Below, one piece after another: positions 23,140 to 32,506 of a stretch of DNA of 64,000 bases; the first letter of the stretch is position 1; each line of letters opens with the position of its first letter. The notes under the pieces are model-generated. The model was not told the origin of the DNA. It ran no database searches and worked only from the letters and a program-made list of their open reading frames with translations. Source of the stretch: Streptomyces griseoluteus (GTDB lineage: Bacteria > Actinomycetota > Actinomycetes > Streptomycetales > Streptomycetaceae); the NCBI RefSeq assembly GCF_004784465.1, contig NZ_SRRU01000007.1:249091-313090 (forward strand), written 5' to 3'. The position numbers were made by a program, and so were the translations under genes.

Positions 23140-24783
23140 TCACGCGTCGTACAGGTCGGCCTTCCTCGGTGCGGGGTCCTGGACCAGGCCGCTGAGGAAG
23201 GCGGAGCGGGCGCCGAACTTCTCGGTGTCCACGCCGTTCTCCTTGAGCACCTTGATCGCGGCGGAGTGCACCACCCTGAGGACCGGGGTGGCGGCGCGCA
23301 GGGCGTCGTCGGCCATGAAGCGGTGGCGCCACGGCTGGTCGGCCCAGGCGTGCCGCAGGCCGAAGGGCTCGGGCAGGCCGATGGAGCCGCCGAGCCAGTT
23401 CAGGGTCGGCGGGAACCAGGTCAGCGGGGCGCGGACGGCGAGCCGTACGACCTCGTCGGTGGGGACCAGGGGAAGCTTGACCGTGCGGTTCTCCCACGGC
23501 TTGAGGGTCTTGGCGACCTCCTTGGTGGGGGCGGCCGGCTTGGTGTGGAAGAGCGGGTTGACCGGGCCGAGGGCGTGGCCGGTGACCTCGATGCGCAGGG
23601 TCTCGTGGAGGACGGTCACCGTGATCATCATGGTGAGGACCAGCTGGCCGTCCCAAAGGGTCCACTGGACGCCCAGGTAGTGCCGGTCGCCGCTGCCGAA
23701 CTGCTGCTTGTTGCAGATCTCCTGTATGGCGTGCGGCTTGACCTGGAACGCCTCGACGTCCGTGCCCTCCGGCCGGGAGACCTCGTCGGCGTTCTCGCCG
23801 ATCGGGGTGACGATCCAGTGCCGTATCGACGGGCGGGGGAAGCCGCCGGTGTTGAGGGGGCCGCGCTCCAGCAGGCTGAGCTGGTCGTGGATGGCGCGTA
23901 TGACGTCCCAGCTCCGGAAGGGGTGGATCTCCCGCGGAGGGTCGGCGGAGACGAGTTCCTCGGCGAGCTGCCAGGAACCCCAGCGGGTGCCCATGCCGAG
24001 GATGCCCTTGGGGCCGGCGTAGAAGACGGAGTTGGAGCGCTGTTCCGCGCCGAGCCGGGCCAGGGACTGGCGGAGCTGTTCGGCGGCGGTCTCGCCGGGA
24101 CTGCGGGGCACGGCCTCGGGGACCTTGGCGCCGACGCTGGTGCCGGAGAGCAGTCCGCCCCAGCGTTCGCGCAGGTCGGCGGCGGTGCGCTCGCAGACGC
24201 GGCGGGCCCAGAACCAGCCGAGGACGGGGACGACGACGGCGGCGCGGGTGTACCAGCCCCAGAAGCCGCCGAAGGGCAGTTTGAGCAGGAAGAGCACGGC
24301 GAGGACGCCGACTCCGGCGAGCAGCGCGGTGCCCAGTGCCCCGGCCCGGCCCTCGCGCTTGGCCAGGAACGAGCGGAGCAGGAAGACCAGGAGCCAGGCG
24401 AGGAGGCCGGGCAGGAAGATCAGGCCGCAGACGACCATCACCAGGGTCAGCTTGTTGTCGCGTTCGCGGCGGATGTTGTTGGCGGCCAGGCAGTGCTCGA
24501 CGACGACCTGGGGGTCGGCGCCGAAGGACTGGATCAGGGGCTTGCGGCCGGGTGCGAGGAGGCGGTCGGCGACGGCGCGGGAGAAGGCTTCGCCCAGGTT
24601 GGGGCGGAACAGCGGGATGCGGCCGGCCTTGACGGTGGACGTGTGCCACTCGTTGTCGGCCTTCTTGATCTCGGGCATGGGGGTGTCCCGGTAGGCCGCC
24701 GAGGCCAGTGCGAGGGTCGCCGCCTGGCCCTCGTCCCCGGAGACGGGCACCTGAGGCCCGTCCCACTCCGTCCCTACCGACAT
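23140..24783 (-). CDS. Large membrane protein of unknown function
   Basis: 547 residues from ATG 24783 (GGGGCGGGA upstream). ATG 24795 is an alternative. The soluble N-terminus of about 110 residues is followed by two or three membrane segments (LTLVMVVCGLIFLPGLLAWLLVFLL, ALLAGVGVLAVLFLL, AAVVVPVLGWFW) and a cytoplasmic-type domain of about 350 residues. That domain contains VFYAGPKGILGMGTRWGSWQLAEEL and QVKPHAIQEICNKQQFGSGDRHYLGVQW. No catalytic motif is recognised. Its stop lies 6 bp from the end of the convergent HIT gene. Confidence 0.78.
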   Translation of the reverse strand: MSVGTEWDGPQVPVSGDEGQAATLALASAAYRDTPMPEIKKADNEWHTSTVKAGRIPLFRPNLGEAFSRAVADRLLAPGRKPLIQSFGADPQVVVEHCLAANNIRRERDNKLTLVMVVCGLIFLPGLLAWLLVFLLRSFLAKREGRAGALGTALLAGVGVLAVLFLLKLPFGGFWGWYTRAAVVVPVLGWFWARRVCERTAADLRERWGGLLSGTSVGAKVPEAVPRSPGETAAEQLRQSLARLGAEQRSNSVFYAGPKGILGMGTRWGSWQLAEELVSADPPREIHPFRSWDVIRAIHDQLSLLERGPLNTGGFPRPSIRHWIVTPIGENADEVSRPEGTDVEAFQVKPHAIQEICNKQQFGSGDRHYLGVQWTLWDGQLVLTMMITVTVLHETLRIEVTGHALGPVNPLFHTKPAAPTKEVAKTLKPWENRTVKLPLVPTDEVVRLAVRAPLTWFPPTLNWLGGSIGLPEPFGLRHAWADQPWRHRFMADDALRAATPVLRVVHSAAIKVLKENGVDTEKFGARSAFLSGLVQDPAPRKADLYDA

Positions 24784-24980
24784 TCCCGCCCCCATCGCCG
24801 CCGTGTCGCTCCTGCGGCCTTCCCGGCTTCCCCGCCGCGCACACCTGCCGAACCGGACATCGTTGCGATGTCTCGTGGCCACGGCGCCGGTTCGGCCGGT
24901 CCGGGGCCCGTCGGCCAGCGTATCGGCAGCGGTGCCCCACACGTCGGCGGACGGCCGAAGCCGCCCGCCGGTGCCGGGAG

Positions 24981-27179
24981 TTACGGGGTCTCACCGTCCT
25001 GTTCGCGCAGTCTCTCCGCGACTTGGGGCGGCATCGGTTCGTGGCGGGCGTAGGCGCGGCTGAAGGACGCCGTGCCGTGGGAGAGGGAGCGCAGGTCGAT
25101 GGCGTACCGGCCGATCTCGAACTCGGGTACCTCGGCGCGGACCAGGGTGCGTCCGGCGCCGGTCTGTTCGGTGCCCAGGACGCGGCCGCGCCGGGTGGAC
25201 AGGTCGCTCATGACGGCGCCGACGTAGTCGTCGGGGACCAGGACGGCGACCTCGGCGACCGGTTCCAGCAGGTGGATGCGGGCCTCGGCGGCGGCTTCGC
25301 GCAGGGCGAGGGCGCCCGCCGTCTGGAAGGCGGCGTCGGAGGAGTCGACGGAGTGGGACTTGCCGTCGAGCAGGGTGACGCGCACGTCGACCAGGGGGTG
25401 GCCGGCGGCGACGCCCTTGGCGGCCTGGGCGCGGACGCCCTTCTCGACGGAGGGGATGAACTGGCGGGGCACGGCGCCGCCGACGACCTTGTCCACGAAC
25501 TCGATGCCGGAGCCGCCGGGCAGCGGCTCGACCTCGATCTCGCAGATGGCGTACTGGCCGTGGCCGCCGGACTGCTTGACGTGCCGGCCGCGTCCGGCCG
25601 CCTTGCCGGCGAAGGTCTCGCGCAGCGGCACCTTGTGCGGGACGACGTCGACCTGGACGCCGTAGCGGCTGCGGAGCCGTTCCAGGGCGACGTCGGCGTG
25701 GGCCTCGCCGAGGCACCAGAGGACGACCTGGTGGGTGTCCTGGTTCTGTTCGAGGCGCATGGTGGGGTCCTCGGCGACGAGCCGGGAGAGGCCCAGGGAG
25801 AGTTTGTCCTCGTCGGGCTTGCTGTGGGCCTGGATGGCGAGGGGGAGCAGCGGGTCGGGCATCCGCCAGGGCTCCATCAGCAGAGGGTCGTCCTTGGCGG
25901 AGAGGGTGTCGCCGGTCTCGGCGCGGCCGAGCTTGGCGACGCAGACGAGGTCGCCGGCGACCGCCCGGGTGACCGGGCGCTGCTGTTTGCCGAAGGCCAT
26001 GGAGAGGGCGCCGACCTTCTCGTCGACGTCGTGGTCCTCGTGGCCCCGGTCGGCGAGGCCGTGTCCGGACACGTGGACCGTGTCGTCGGGGCGCAGGGTG
26101 CCGGAGAAGACACGGACCAGGGACAGGCGGCCCACGTAGGGGTCCGAGGAGGTCTTGACGACCTCGGCGACCAGAGGGCCCTCGGTGTCGCAGGGGCTCA
26201 GCTCGCGGGGGGTGCCGCCGAGGTCGGTGACGTCGGGCAGGGGGTGCTCGAAGGGGGTGGGGAACCCTCGGGTGATCAGTTCCAGGAGTTCCACCGTGCC
26301 GAGGCCCTGGCGGGCGCCCTCGGCGGCGGGTGCGGCGGCGAGGACGGGGTGGAAGGTGCCGCGGGCGACGGCCCGCTCGAGATCCTCGATGAGGGTCTTG
26401 ACGTCGACCTGTTCGCCGCCGAGGTAGCGGTCCATGAGGGTCTCGTCCTCGCTCTCGGCGATGATCCCCTCGATGAGCCGGTCGCGGGCGCCCTCCAGGG
26501 TGGGCAACTGGTCCCCGCCGGGTTCGGACTCCTTGCGTTCGCCGGGGGAGTAGTCGTAGAGCTTCCGCGAGAGCAGGCCGACCAGGCCGGTCACGGGGGC
26601 GTGGCCGTCCGCTCCGGCGGCGCCGCGCAGCGGGAGGTAGAGGGGGAGGACGGCGTCGGGGTCGTCGGCGCCGAACGCCTCGGCGCACACCCGGGTCATC
26701 TCCTCGAAGTCGGCGCGGGCGGACTCCAGGTGCGTGACGACGAGGGCGCGGGGCATGCCGACGGCCTGGCACTCCTCCCACACCATCCGGGTCGCGCCGT
26801 CCACGCCGTCGGAGGCGGAGACGACGAAGAGGGCCGCGTCCGCCGCGCGCAGACCGGCCCTCAGCTCCCCGACGAAGTCGGCGTATCCGGGGGTGTCGAG
26901 GAGGTTGATCTTGATGCCGTCCCATTCGACGGGGACCAGCGAGAGCTGTACGGAGCGGTGCTGGCGGTGCTCGATGTCGTCGTGGTCGGAGACGGTGCCG
27001 CCGTCCTCGACGCGGCCCGCCCGGTTCACCGCCCCCGCGGTGAGTGCGAGGGCCTCCACCAGGGTGGTCTTGCCCGATCCGGAGGGGCCGACCAGCACCA
27101 CGTTCCGTACGGACGCGGGGTGGTCGGCCGTCACTGCTCTGCCGGCGGCTCCGGGGTGTGCGTGCGTCTTGTCGCCCAT
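24981..27179 (-). CDS. EF-G-like translational GTPase (EF-G2 type)
   Basis: 732 residues from ATG 27179, with GGGAGG eight bases upstream. The P-loop is GPSGSGKTT and G3 is DTPGYADF, but G4, normally NKxD, reads THLES, so guanine recognition must differ. The downstream EF-G domains are all present (for example SGGHGQYAICEIEVEPL of domain IV and RRGRVLGTEQ of domain V). The length is near that of EF-G. In actinobacteria this second EF-G is not the essential elongation factor; roles in recycling or dormancy have been proposed. It is divergent from the PIM operon. Confidence 0.88.
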   Translation of the reverse strand: MGDKTHAHPGAAGRAVTADHPASVRNVVLVGPSGSGKTTLVEALALTAGAVNRAGRVEDGGTVSDHDDIEHRQHRSVQLSLVPVEWDGIKINLLDTPGYADFVGELRAGLRAADAALFVVSASDGVDGATRMVWEECQAVGMPRALVVTHLESARADFEEMTRVCAEAFGADDPDAVLPLYLPLRGAAGADGHAPVTGLVGLLSRKLYDYSPGERKESEPGGDQLPTLEGARDRLIEGIIAESEDETLMDRYLGGEQVDVKTLIEDLERAVARGTFHPVLAAAPAAEGARQGLGTVELLELITRGFPTPFEHPLPDVTDLGGTPRELSPCDTEGPLVAEVVKTSSDPYVGRLSLVRVFSGTLRPDDTVHVSGHGLADRGHEDHDVDEKVGALSMAFGKQQRPVTRAVAGDLVCVAKLGRAETGDTLSAKDDPLLMEPWRMPDPLLPLAIQAHSKPDEDKLSLGLSRLVAEDPTMRLEQNQDTHQVVLWCLGEAHADVALERLRSRYGVQVDVVPHKVPLRETFAGKAAGRGRHVKQSGGHGQYAICEIEVEPLPGGSGIEFVDKVVGGAVPRQFIPSVEKGVRAQAAKGVAAGHPLVDVRVTLLDGKSHSVDSSDAAFQTAGALALREAAAEARIHLLEPVAEVAVLVPDDYVGAVMSDLSTRRGRVLGTEQTGAGRTLVRAEVPEFEIGRYAIDLRSLSHGTASFSRAYARHEPMPPQVAERLREQDGETP

Positions 27180-27458
27180 GGTTCTGCCTCCCGTGCACGG
27201 TGAGGTCATCGGGGACGCGAACGCGGCGGGGTCCCGCGTGGGTGCGGCGGCTCCGGCGGCGCCCGCGGTCCTTCGAGCTTTCCACTCCCGTCATGCCGCG
27301 TCCATACGACGGACCCCCGAGGCCCCGCGGCGCCGTGTGGATGGTCACGGATCGTGCCGTGGCGGAGGGTGCCCGCCCCCGTGCGCGGGCGCGCGTGGCT
27401 ACGATGGGCCAGCCGGCGGCCACCAGGGGCCACGGCGACACCGACCGTCGGGAAGGCC

Positions 27459-28127
27459 ATGCTGAACAAGTACGCGCGTGCATTCTTCACGCGTGTCCTC
27501 ACGCCGTTCGCCGCGTTTCTCATCCGGCGGGGGGTGAGCCCCGACGCGGTGACGCTCATCGGCACCGCCGGTGTGGTCGCGGGTGCGCTGGTCTTCTACC
27601 CCCGGGGAGAGTTCTTCTGGGGGACGATCGTGATCACGCTCTTCGTCTTCTCCGACCTGGTCGACGGGAACATGGCCCGCCAGCTCGGCCGCTCCAGCCG
27701 CTGGGGCGCGTTCCTGGACTCCACCCTGGACCGGGTCGCGGACGGCGCGATCTTCGGCGGCTTCGCCCTCTGGTACGCGGGCAACGGCCAGGACAACGTG
27801 CTGTGCGCGGTCTCCATCTTCTGCCTGGCCAGCGGCCAGGTGGTGTCGTACACCAAGGCGCGCGGCGAGGCGATCGGGCTGCCGGTGGCGGTGAACGGTC
27901 TGGTGGAGCGGGCCGAGCGGCTGGTGATCTCGCTGGTCGCGGCCGGTTTCGCGGGCCTGCACAAGTTCGGGGTGCCGGGCATCCAGTACCTGCTGCCGGT
28001 CGCCCTGTGGATCGTCGCGGTGGGCAGTCTCGTCACGCTGATCCAGCGGGTCGTCACGGTGCGCCGCGAGTCCGCCGAGGCGGAAGAGGCGGCCCGGCTC
28101 GACACCGGGAGCGAGGCGGCCAAGTGA
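27459..28127 (+). CDS. pgsA: Phosphatidylinositol phosphate synthase (CDP-alcohol phosphatidyltransferase)
   Basis: A 222-residue integral membrane enzyme with the CDP-alcohol phosphotransferase signature DGNMARQLGRSS...GAFLDSTLD, i.e. DG(x)2AR(x)8G(x)3D(x)3D. Several membrane segments follow. Position at the head of a PIM operon indicates that it couples CDP-diacylglycerol to inositol phosphate, the actinobacterial route to phosphatidylinositol. ATG 27459 is preceded by GGGAAGG. The stop overlaps the next start as GTGA. Confidence 0.92.
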   Translation: MLNKYARAFFTRVLTPFAAFLIRRGVSPDAVTLIGTAGVVAGALVFYPRGEFFWGTIVITLFVFSDLVDGNMARQLGRSSRWGAFLDSTLDRVADGAIFGGFALWYAGNGQDNVLCAVSIFCLASGQVVSYTKARGEAIGLPVAVNGLVERAERLVISLVAAGFAGLHKFGVPGIQYLLPVALWIVAVGSLVTLIQRVVTVRRESAEAEEAARLDTGSEAAK

Positions 28128-29032
28128 CCGCTGCCGAACGCCTCACCGACGGGCTGTACGGGCTCGGCTGGAGCACGGTCAAGAAGCTCCCCGAACCGGT
28201 CGCCGCCCGGCTGGGCCGTACCGTCGCGGACGCCGCCTGGAAGCGGCGTGGCAAGGGCGTCCAGCGGCTGGAGGCCAACTACGCGCGCGTGGTGCCCGGC
28301 GCCTCCCCGGAACGGCTCGCGGAGCTGTCCCGCGCGGGCATGCGCTCCTACCTGCGGTACTGGATGGAGTCCTTCCGGCTGCCCGCCTGGAGCGCGGAGC
28401 GGGTGCGCACCGGCTTCGACCCCAAGGGCGCCCACTATCTGACGGACGGCCTGGCCGAGGGCAGGGGCGTGATACTGGCGCTGCCGCACCTGGCCAACTG
28501 GGACCTGGCCGGCGCCTGGGTCACCACCACCCTCGGCATCCCCTTCACCACCGTCGCCGAGCGCCTGAAGCCGGAGACGCTGTACGACCGGTTCGTCGCC
28601 TACCGCGAGGGCCTGGGCATGGAGGTGCTGGCGCACAGCGGGGCCTCCGCGTTCGGCACCCTGGCCCGGCGGCTGCGCGACGGCGGCCTGGTCTGCCTGG
28701 TCGCGGACCGGGACCTGTCGGCCGCCGGCGTCGAGGTCGACTTCTTCGGCGAGCGCGCCCGGATGCCCGCCGGGCCCGCCCTGCTCGCCCAGCAGACCGG
28801 CGCCCAGCTGCTCCCTGTCACCCTCTGGTACGACGACTCGCCGGTGATGCAGGGCCGGGTGCACCCGCCGGTCGAGGTGCCCGGGACGGGTACCCGGACC
28901 GAGAAGACGGCCGTGATGACCCAGGCGCTGGCCGACGCCTTCGCCTCCGGGATCGCCGAGCACCCGGAGGACTGGCACATGCTCCAGCGGCTGTGGCTCG
29001 CCGACCTCGACCCGGCGAAGGGACCCGCGTGA
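28124..29032 (+). CDS. Phosphatidylinositol mannoside acyltransferase (PatA-like)
   Basis: A 302-residue lysophospholipid acyltransferase-type protein. The catalytic HxxxxD is LPHLANWDLAG. The family block VADRDLSAAGVEVDFFGERARMPAGPALLA and a C-terminal MLQRLWLADLD match HtrB/PatA proteins. Between pgsA and pimA it should acylate PIM1/PIM2 on the mannose, as mycobacterial PatA (Rv2611c) does. GTG 28124 overlaps pgsA by four bases; the end overlaps pimA by four bases. Confidence 0.88.
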   Translation: MTAAERLTDGLYGLGWSTVKKLPEPVAARLGRTVADAAWKRRGKGVQRLEANYARVVPGASPERLAELSRAGMRSYLRYWMESFRLPAWSAERVRTGFDPKGAHYLTDGLAEGRGVILALPHLANWDLAGAWVTTTLGIPFTTVAERLKPETLYDRFVAYREGLGMEVLAHSGASAFGTLARRLRDGGLVCLVADRDLSAAGVEVDFFGERARMPAGPALLAQQTGAQLLPVTLWYDDSPVMQGRVHPPVEVPGTGTRTEKTAVMTQALADAFASGIAEHPEDWHMLQRLWLADLDPAKGPA

Positions 29033-30237
29033 GAATCGGGATCGTCTGCCCGTACTCCTGGGACGTGCCCGGTGGCGTCCAGTTCCACATCCGGGACCTG
29101 GCCGAGTACTTCATCCGCCTCGGCCACGAGGTCTCGGTGCTCGCCCCGGCCGACGACGACACCCCGCTGCCGCCCTACGTGGTCTCGGCGGGCCGCGCGG
29201 TGCCGGTGCCGTACAACGGGTCGGTGGCCCGGCTGAACTTCGGGTTCCTGTCGGCCGCCCGGGTGCGGCGGTGGCTGCACGACGGCGCGTTCGACGTGGT
29301 GCACATCCACGAGCCGACCTCGCCCTCGCTCGGCCTGCTCACCTGCTGGGCGGCGCAGGGGCCCATCGTGGCGACCTTCCACACCTCCAACCCGCGCTCC
29401 CGTGCCATGATCGCCGCCTACGCGATCCTCCAGGCCGCGCTGGAGAAGATCAGCGCCCGGATCGCGGTCAGCGAGTACGCCCGGCGCACCCTGGTCGAGC
29501 ACCTGGGCGGGGACGCGGTGGTGATCCCCAACGGGGTCGACGTGGACTTCTTCGCCGACGCCGAGCCCAAGGCGGAGTGGCAGGGCGGCACCATCGGCTT
29601 CATAGGGCGCATCGACGAGCCCCGCAAGGGCCTGCCGGTACTGATGCGGGCCCTGCCGAAGATCGTCGCCGCCCACCCGGAGGCCCGGCTGCTGGTCGCG
29701 GGCCGGGGTGACGAGGAGGCGGCCGTAGAGGAGCTGCCCGGGGAGCTGCGCTCGCGCGTGGAGTTCCTCGGCATGGTCAGCGACGAGGACAAGGCCCGCT
29801 TCCTGCGCAGCGTCGACCTGTACGTGGCGCCCAACACCGGCGGCGAGAGCTTCGGCATCATCCTGGTCGAGGCCATGTCGGCGGGCGCCCCCGTGCTCGC
29901 CTCCGACCTGGACGCCTTCGTCCAGGTCCTCGACCAGGGCAAGGCCGGCGAGGTCTTCGCCAACGAGGACGCCGACGCGCTCGCCGAGAAGGCCGTCGCC
30001 CTGCTCGCCGACCCCGGGCGCCGGGCGGAGCTGCGGGAGCGGGGCAGTGCCCATGTGCGCCGCTTCGACTGGTCCACGGTCGGTGCGGACATCCTCTCGG
30101 TGTACGAGACGGTCACCACCGGCACCGCGGCGGTCGCCACCGACGAGCGGCCCGGCCTGTGGTCCTGGTTCGGCCTGGCCCGCGAGCGGGACGCGGAGAC
30201 CGGCACCCCGTCCTCCACCGATAACCTTCGCGCGTGA
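29029..30237 (+). CDS. pimA: Phosphatidylinositol alpha-mannosyltransferase PimA
   Basis: A 402-residue GT-B glycosyltransferase of family GT4. The N-terminus RIGIVCPYSWDVPGGVQFH is the PimA signature; DVVHIHEPTSPSLG and the donor-site motif GESFGIILVEAMSAG follow. It transfers mannose from GDP-mannose to the 2-position of phosphatidylinositol on the cytoplasmic face. GTG 29029 overlaps the acyltransferase stop; the stop overlaps the next gene. Operon order pgsA-acyltransferase-pimA matches mycobacteria. The C-terminal 40 residues are Thr/Ala-rich and not conserved. Confidence 0.93.
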   Translation: MRIGIVCPYSWDVPGGVQFHIRDLAEYFIRLGHEVSVLAPADDDTPLPPYVVSAGRAVPVPYNGSVARLNFGFLSAARVRRWLHDGAFDVVHIHEPTSPSLGLLTCWAAQGPIVATFHTSNPRSRAMIAAYAILQAALEKISARIAVSEYARRTLVEHLGGDAVVIPNGVDVDFFADAEPKAEWQGGTIGFIGRIDEPRKGLPVLMRALPKIVAAHPEARLLVAGRGDEEAAVEELPGELRSRVEFLGMVSDEDKARFLRSVDLYVAPNTGGESFGIILVEAMSAGAPVLASDLDAFVQVLDQGKAGEVFANEDADALAEKAVALLADPGRRAELRERGSAHVRRFDWSTVGADILSVYETVTTGTAAVATDERPGLWSWFGLARERDAETGTPSSTDNLRA

Positions 30238-30776
30238 TCCCCACCCTCATCTGGATTCTCGTCGCACTGCTGGCGATCGGCGTCTACCTGAGCTGGACCG
30301 CCGGACGGCTGGACCGGCTGCACGTCCGCATGGACGCCGCCCGCGCCGCTCTGGACGCGCAGTTGCTGCGCCGGGCGTCCGTGGCGCAGGAACTCGCCAC
30401 CTCCGGCGTCCTGGACCCGGCCGCCTCCATAGTGCTCTACGAGGCCGCGCACGCCGCCCGGCAGGCCGAGGAGGAGCAGCGCGAGGTCGCGGAGAGCGAG
30501 CTGAGCCAGGCCCTGCGCGCCGTGTTCGAGGACGCCCGCCAGGTGGAGGGCGTACGGGCCGCCCCCGGCGGCGAGGACGCGGCGCACGAGCTGGCCGAGG
30601 CGGTGCGCCGGGTGCCGATGGCCCGCCGCTTCCACAACGACGCCGTGGGCGCCGCCCGCCGGCTGCGCGAGCACCGCAAGGTCCGCTGGTTCCGGCTGGC
30701 CGGGCACGCGCCGTTCCCCCTGGCCTTCGAGATGGACGACGAACCGCCCGCCGCGCTGGTCGAACGGGTCGCCTGA
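30234..30776 (+). CDS. LemA-like single-pass membrane protein
   Basis: A 180-residue protein with an N-terminal membrane segment (LIWILVALLAIGVYLSW) followed by a long helical region (AARAALDAQLLRRASVAQELA, EEQREVAESELSQALRAVFED) and FHNDAVGAARRLREHRKVRWFRL with a Pro-rich end. That NDAV...R..R...F pattern resembles LemA proteins. It is the fourth gene of the PIM operon (GTGA overlap with pimA). In mycobacteria a comparable gene sits in the same place. Function unknown. Confidence 0.8.
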   Translation: MIPTLIWILVALLAIGVYLSWTAGRLDRLHVRMDAARAALDAQLLRRASVAQELATSGVLDPAASIVLYEAAHAARQAEEEQREVAESELSQALRAVFEDARQVEGVRAAPGGEDAAHELAEAVRRVPMARRFHNDAVGAARRLREHRKVRWFRLAGHAPFPLAFEMDDEPPAALVERVA

Positions 30777-30903
30777 GCGGGGCCCGCAGGGGCACGCCGG
30801 GACAAAACGATCCACCGGCTTCCCATTGGCCCTTGATGTGGCCCGGCCCGGTCGCGTTTCCTCGGCGGTGCAGAAACCGTCTTACCCACCAGTGAGGTCA
30901 CGC

Positions 30904-31809
30904 GTGTCCATCATCGACAACCAGGGTCCCGAGACCGGCACCGCCCGTGTGAAGCGCGGCATGGCCGAGCAGCTCAAGGGCGGCGTCATCATGGACGTGG
31001 TCAACGCCGAGCAGGCGAAGATCGCCGAGGACGCGGGCGCCGTGGCCGTCATGGCCCTGGAGCGGGTCCCGGCCGACATCCGCAAGGACGGCGGCGTGGC
31101 CCGCATGTCCGACCCGGACATGATCGAGGGCATCATCGACGCCGTCTCGATCCCGGTCATGGCCAAGTCCCGCATCGGCCACTTCGTCGAGGCCCAGGTG
31201 CTCCAGTCCCTCGGCGTCGACTACATCGACGAGTCCGAGGTGCTCACCCCGGCCGACGAGGTCAACCACTCCGACAAGTGGGCGTTCACCACCCCCTTCG
31301 TCTGCGGTGCCACCAACCTGGGCGAGGCCCTGCGCCGCATCGCCGAGGGCGCGGCCATGATCCGCTCCAAGGGCGAGGCCGGCACCGGCAACGTCGTGGA
31401 GGCCGTGCGCCACCTGCGCCAGATCAAGGGCGAGATCGCCAAGCTGCGCGGTTGCGACCACAACGAGCTGTTCGCCGCCGCCAAGGAGCTGCGCGCCCCC
31501 TACGAGCTGGTCAAGGAGGTCGCCGAGCTGGGCAAGCTCCCCGTCGTCCTGTTCTCCGCCGGTGGCGTCGCCACCCCGGCCGACGCCGCCCTGATGCGCC
31601 AGCTCGGCGCCGAGGGCGTCTTCGTCGGCTCCGGCATCTTCAAGTCCGGCGACCCGGCCAAGCGCGCCGCCGCCATCGTGAAGGCCACCACCTTCTACGA
31701 CGACCCGAAGATCGTCGCGGACGCCTCCCGCAACCTCGGCGAGGCCATGGTCGGCATCAACTGCGACACCCTCCCCGAGACCGAGCGCTACGCCAACCGC
31801 GGCTGGTAG
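30904..31809 (+). CDS. pdxS: Pyridoxal 5'-phosphate synthase subunit PdxS
   Basis: A 301-residue (beta/alpha)8 synthase subunit. It is highly conserved (VKRGMAEQLKGGVIMDVV, the lysine in VMAKSRIGH, the second lysine in RSKGEAGTGN). With ammonia from PdxT it builds PLP from ribose 5-phosphate and glyceraldehyde 3-phosphate. GTG 30904 follows GAGG at seven bases; the upstream in-frame extension is not conserved in character. It forms an operon with pdxT, 12 bp apart. Confidence 0.96.
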   Translation: MSIIDNQGPETGTARVKRGMAEQLKGGVIMDVVNAEQAKIAEDAGAVAVMALERVPADIRKDGGVARMSDPDMIEGIIDAVSIPVMAKSRIGHFVEAQVLQSLGVDYIDESEVLTPADEVNHSDKWAFTTPFVCGATNLGEALRRIAEGAAMIRSKGEAGTGNVVEAVRHLRQIKGEIAKLRGCDHNELFAAAKELRAPYELVKEVAELGKLPVVLFSAGGVATPADAALMRQLGAEGVFVGSGIFKSGDPAKRAAAIVKATTFYDDPKIVADASRNLGEAMVGINCDTLPETERYANRGW

Positions 31810-31821
31810 GACCTGCACACC

Positions 31822-32427
31822 ATGAACACCCCCGTCATCGGCGTCCTGGCCCTCCAGGGCGACGTACGGGAGCACCTCATCGCCCTGGCCGCGGCGGACG
31901 CCGTGGCCAGGCCGGTCAGGCGCCCCGAGGAACTCGCCGAGGTGGACGCCCTCGTCCTGCCCGGCGGTGAGTCCACCACCATCTCCAAGCTGGCCGTCCT
32001 CTTCGGCCTGATGGAGCCCCTGCGCGCCCGCGTGCGCGCCGGGCTGCCCGTCTACGGCACCTGCGCCGGGCTGATCCTGCTCGCCGACAAGATCCTCGAC
32101 CCGCGCTCGGGCCAGGAGACCATCGGCGGCATCGACATGATCGTCCGCCGCAACGCCTTCGGCCGCCAGAACGAGTCCTTCGAGGCGGCGGTCGACGTCA
32201 AGGGCGTCGAGGGCGCACCCGTGGAGGGCGTCTTCATCCGCGCCCCGTGGGTGGAGTCCGTGGGCGCGGCCGCCGAGGTGCTCGCCGAGCACGACGGCCA
32301 CATCGTCGCCGTACGCCAGGGCAACGTGCTCGCCACCTCGTTCCACCCGGAACTGACCGGCGACCACCGTGTGCACGCGCTCTTCGTCGACATGGTCCGC
32401 GCGAACCGGACACCGGAGTCCTTGTAG
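31822..32427 (+). CDS. pdxT: Pyridoxal 5'-phosphate synthase glutaminase subunit PdxT
   Basis: A 201-residue class I glutamine amidotransferase. The glutamine-site motif is LPGGESTT, the nucleophile is the Cys of YGTCAGLILL, and the His/Glu pair is in SFHPELTGD. It supplies ammonia to PdxS through a tunnel. A TAGGAT element spanning the stop (32425-32430) may be the -10 of the following yebC promoter. Confidence 0.95.
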   Translation: MNTPVIGVLALQGDVREHLIALAAADAVARPVRRPEELAEVDALVLPGGESTTISKLAVLFGLMEPLRARVRAGLPVYGTCAGLILLADKILDPRSGQETIGGIDMIVRRNAFGRQNESFEAAVDVKGVEGAPVEGVFIRAPWVESVGAAAEVLAEHDGHIVAVRQGNVLATSFHPELTGDHRVHALFVDMVRANRTPESL

Positions 32428-32506
32428 GATCTGCGGCGGTACCCCCCAGGCTCTCCCAGCGCCGGGGAGTCCGTATCGGATCGGGTTACGCGAAGGAGAC
32501 AGGCAG

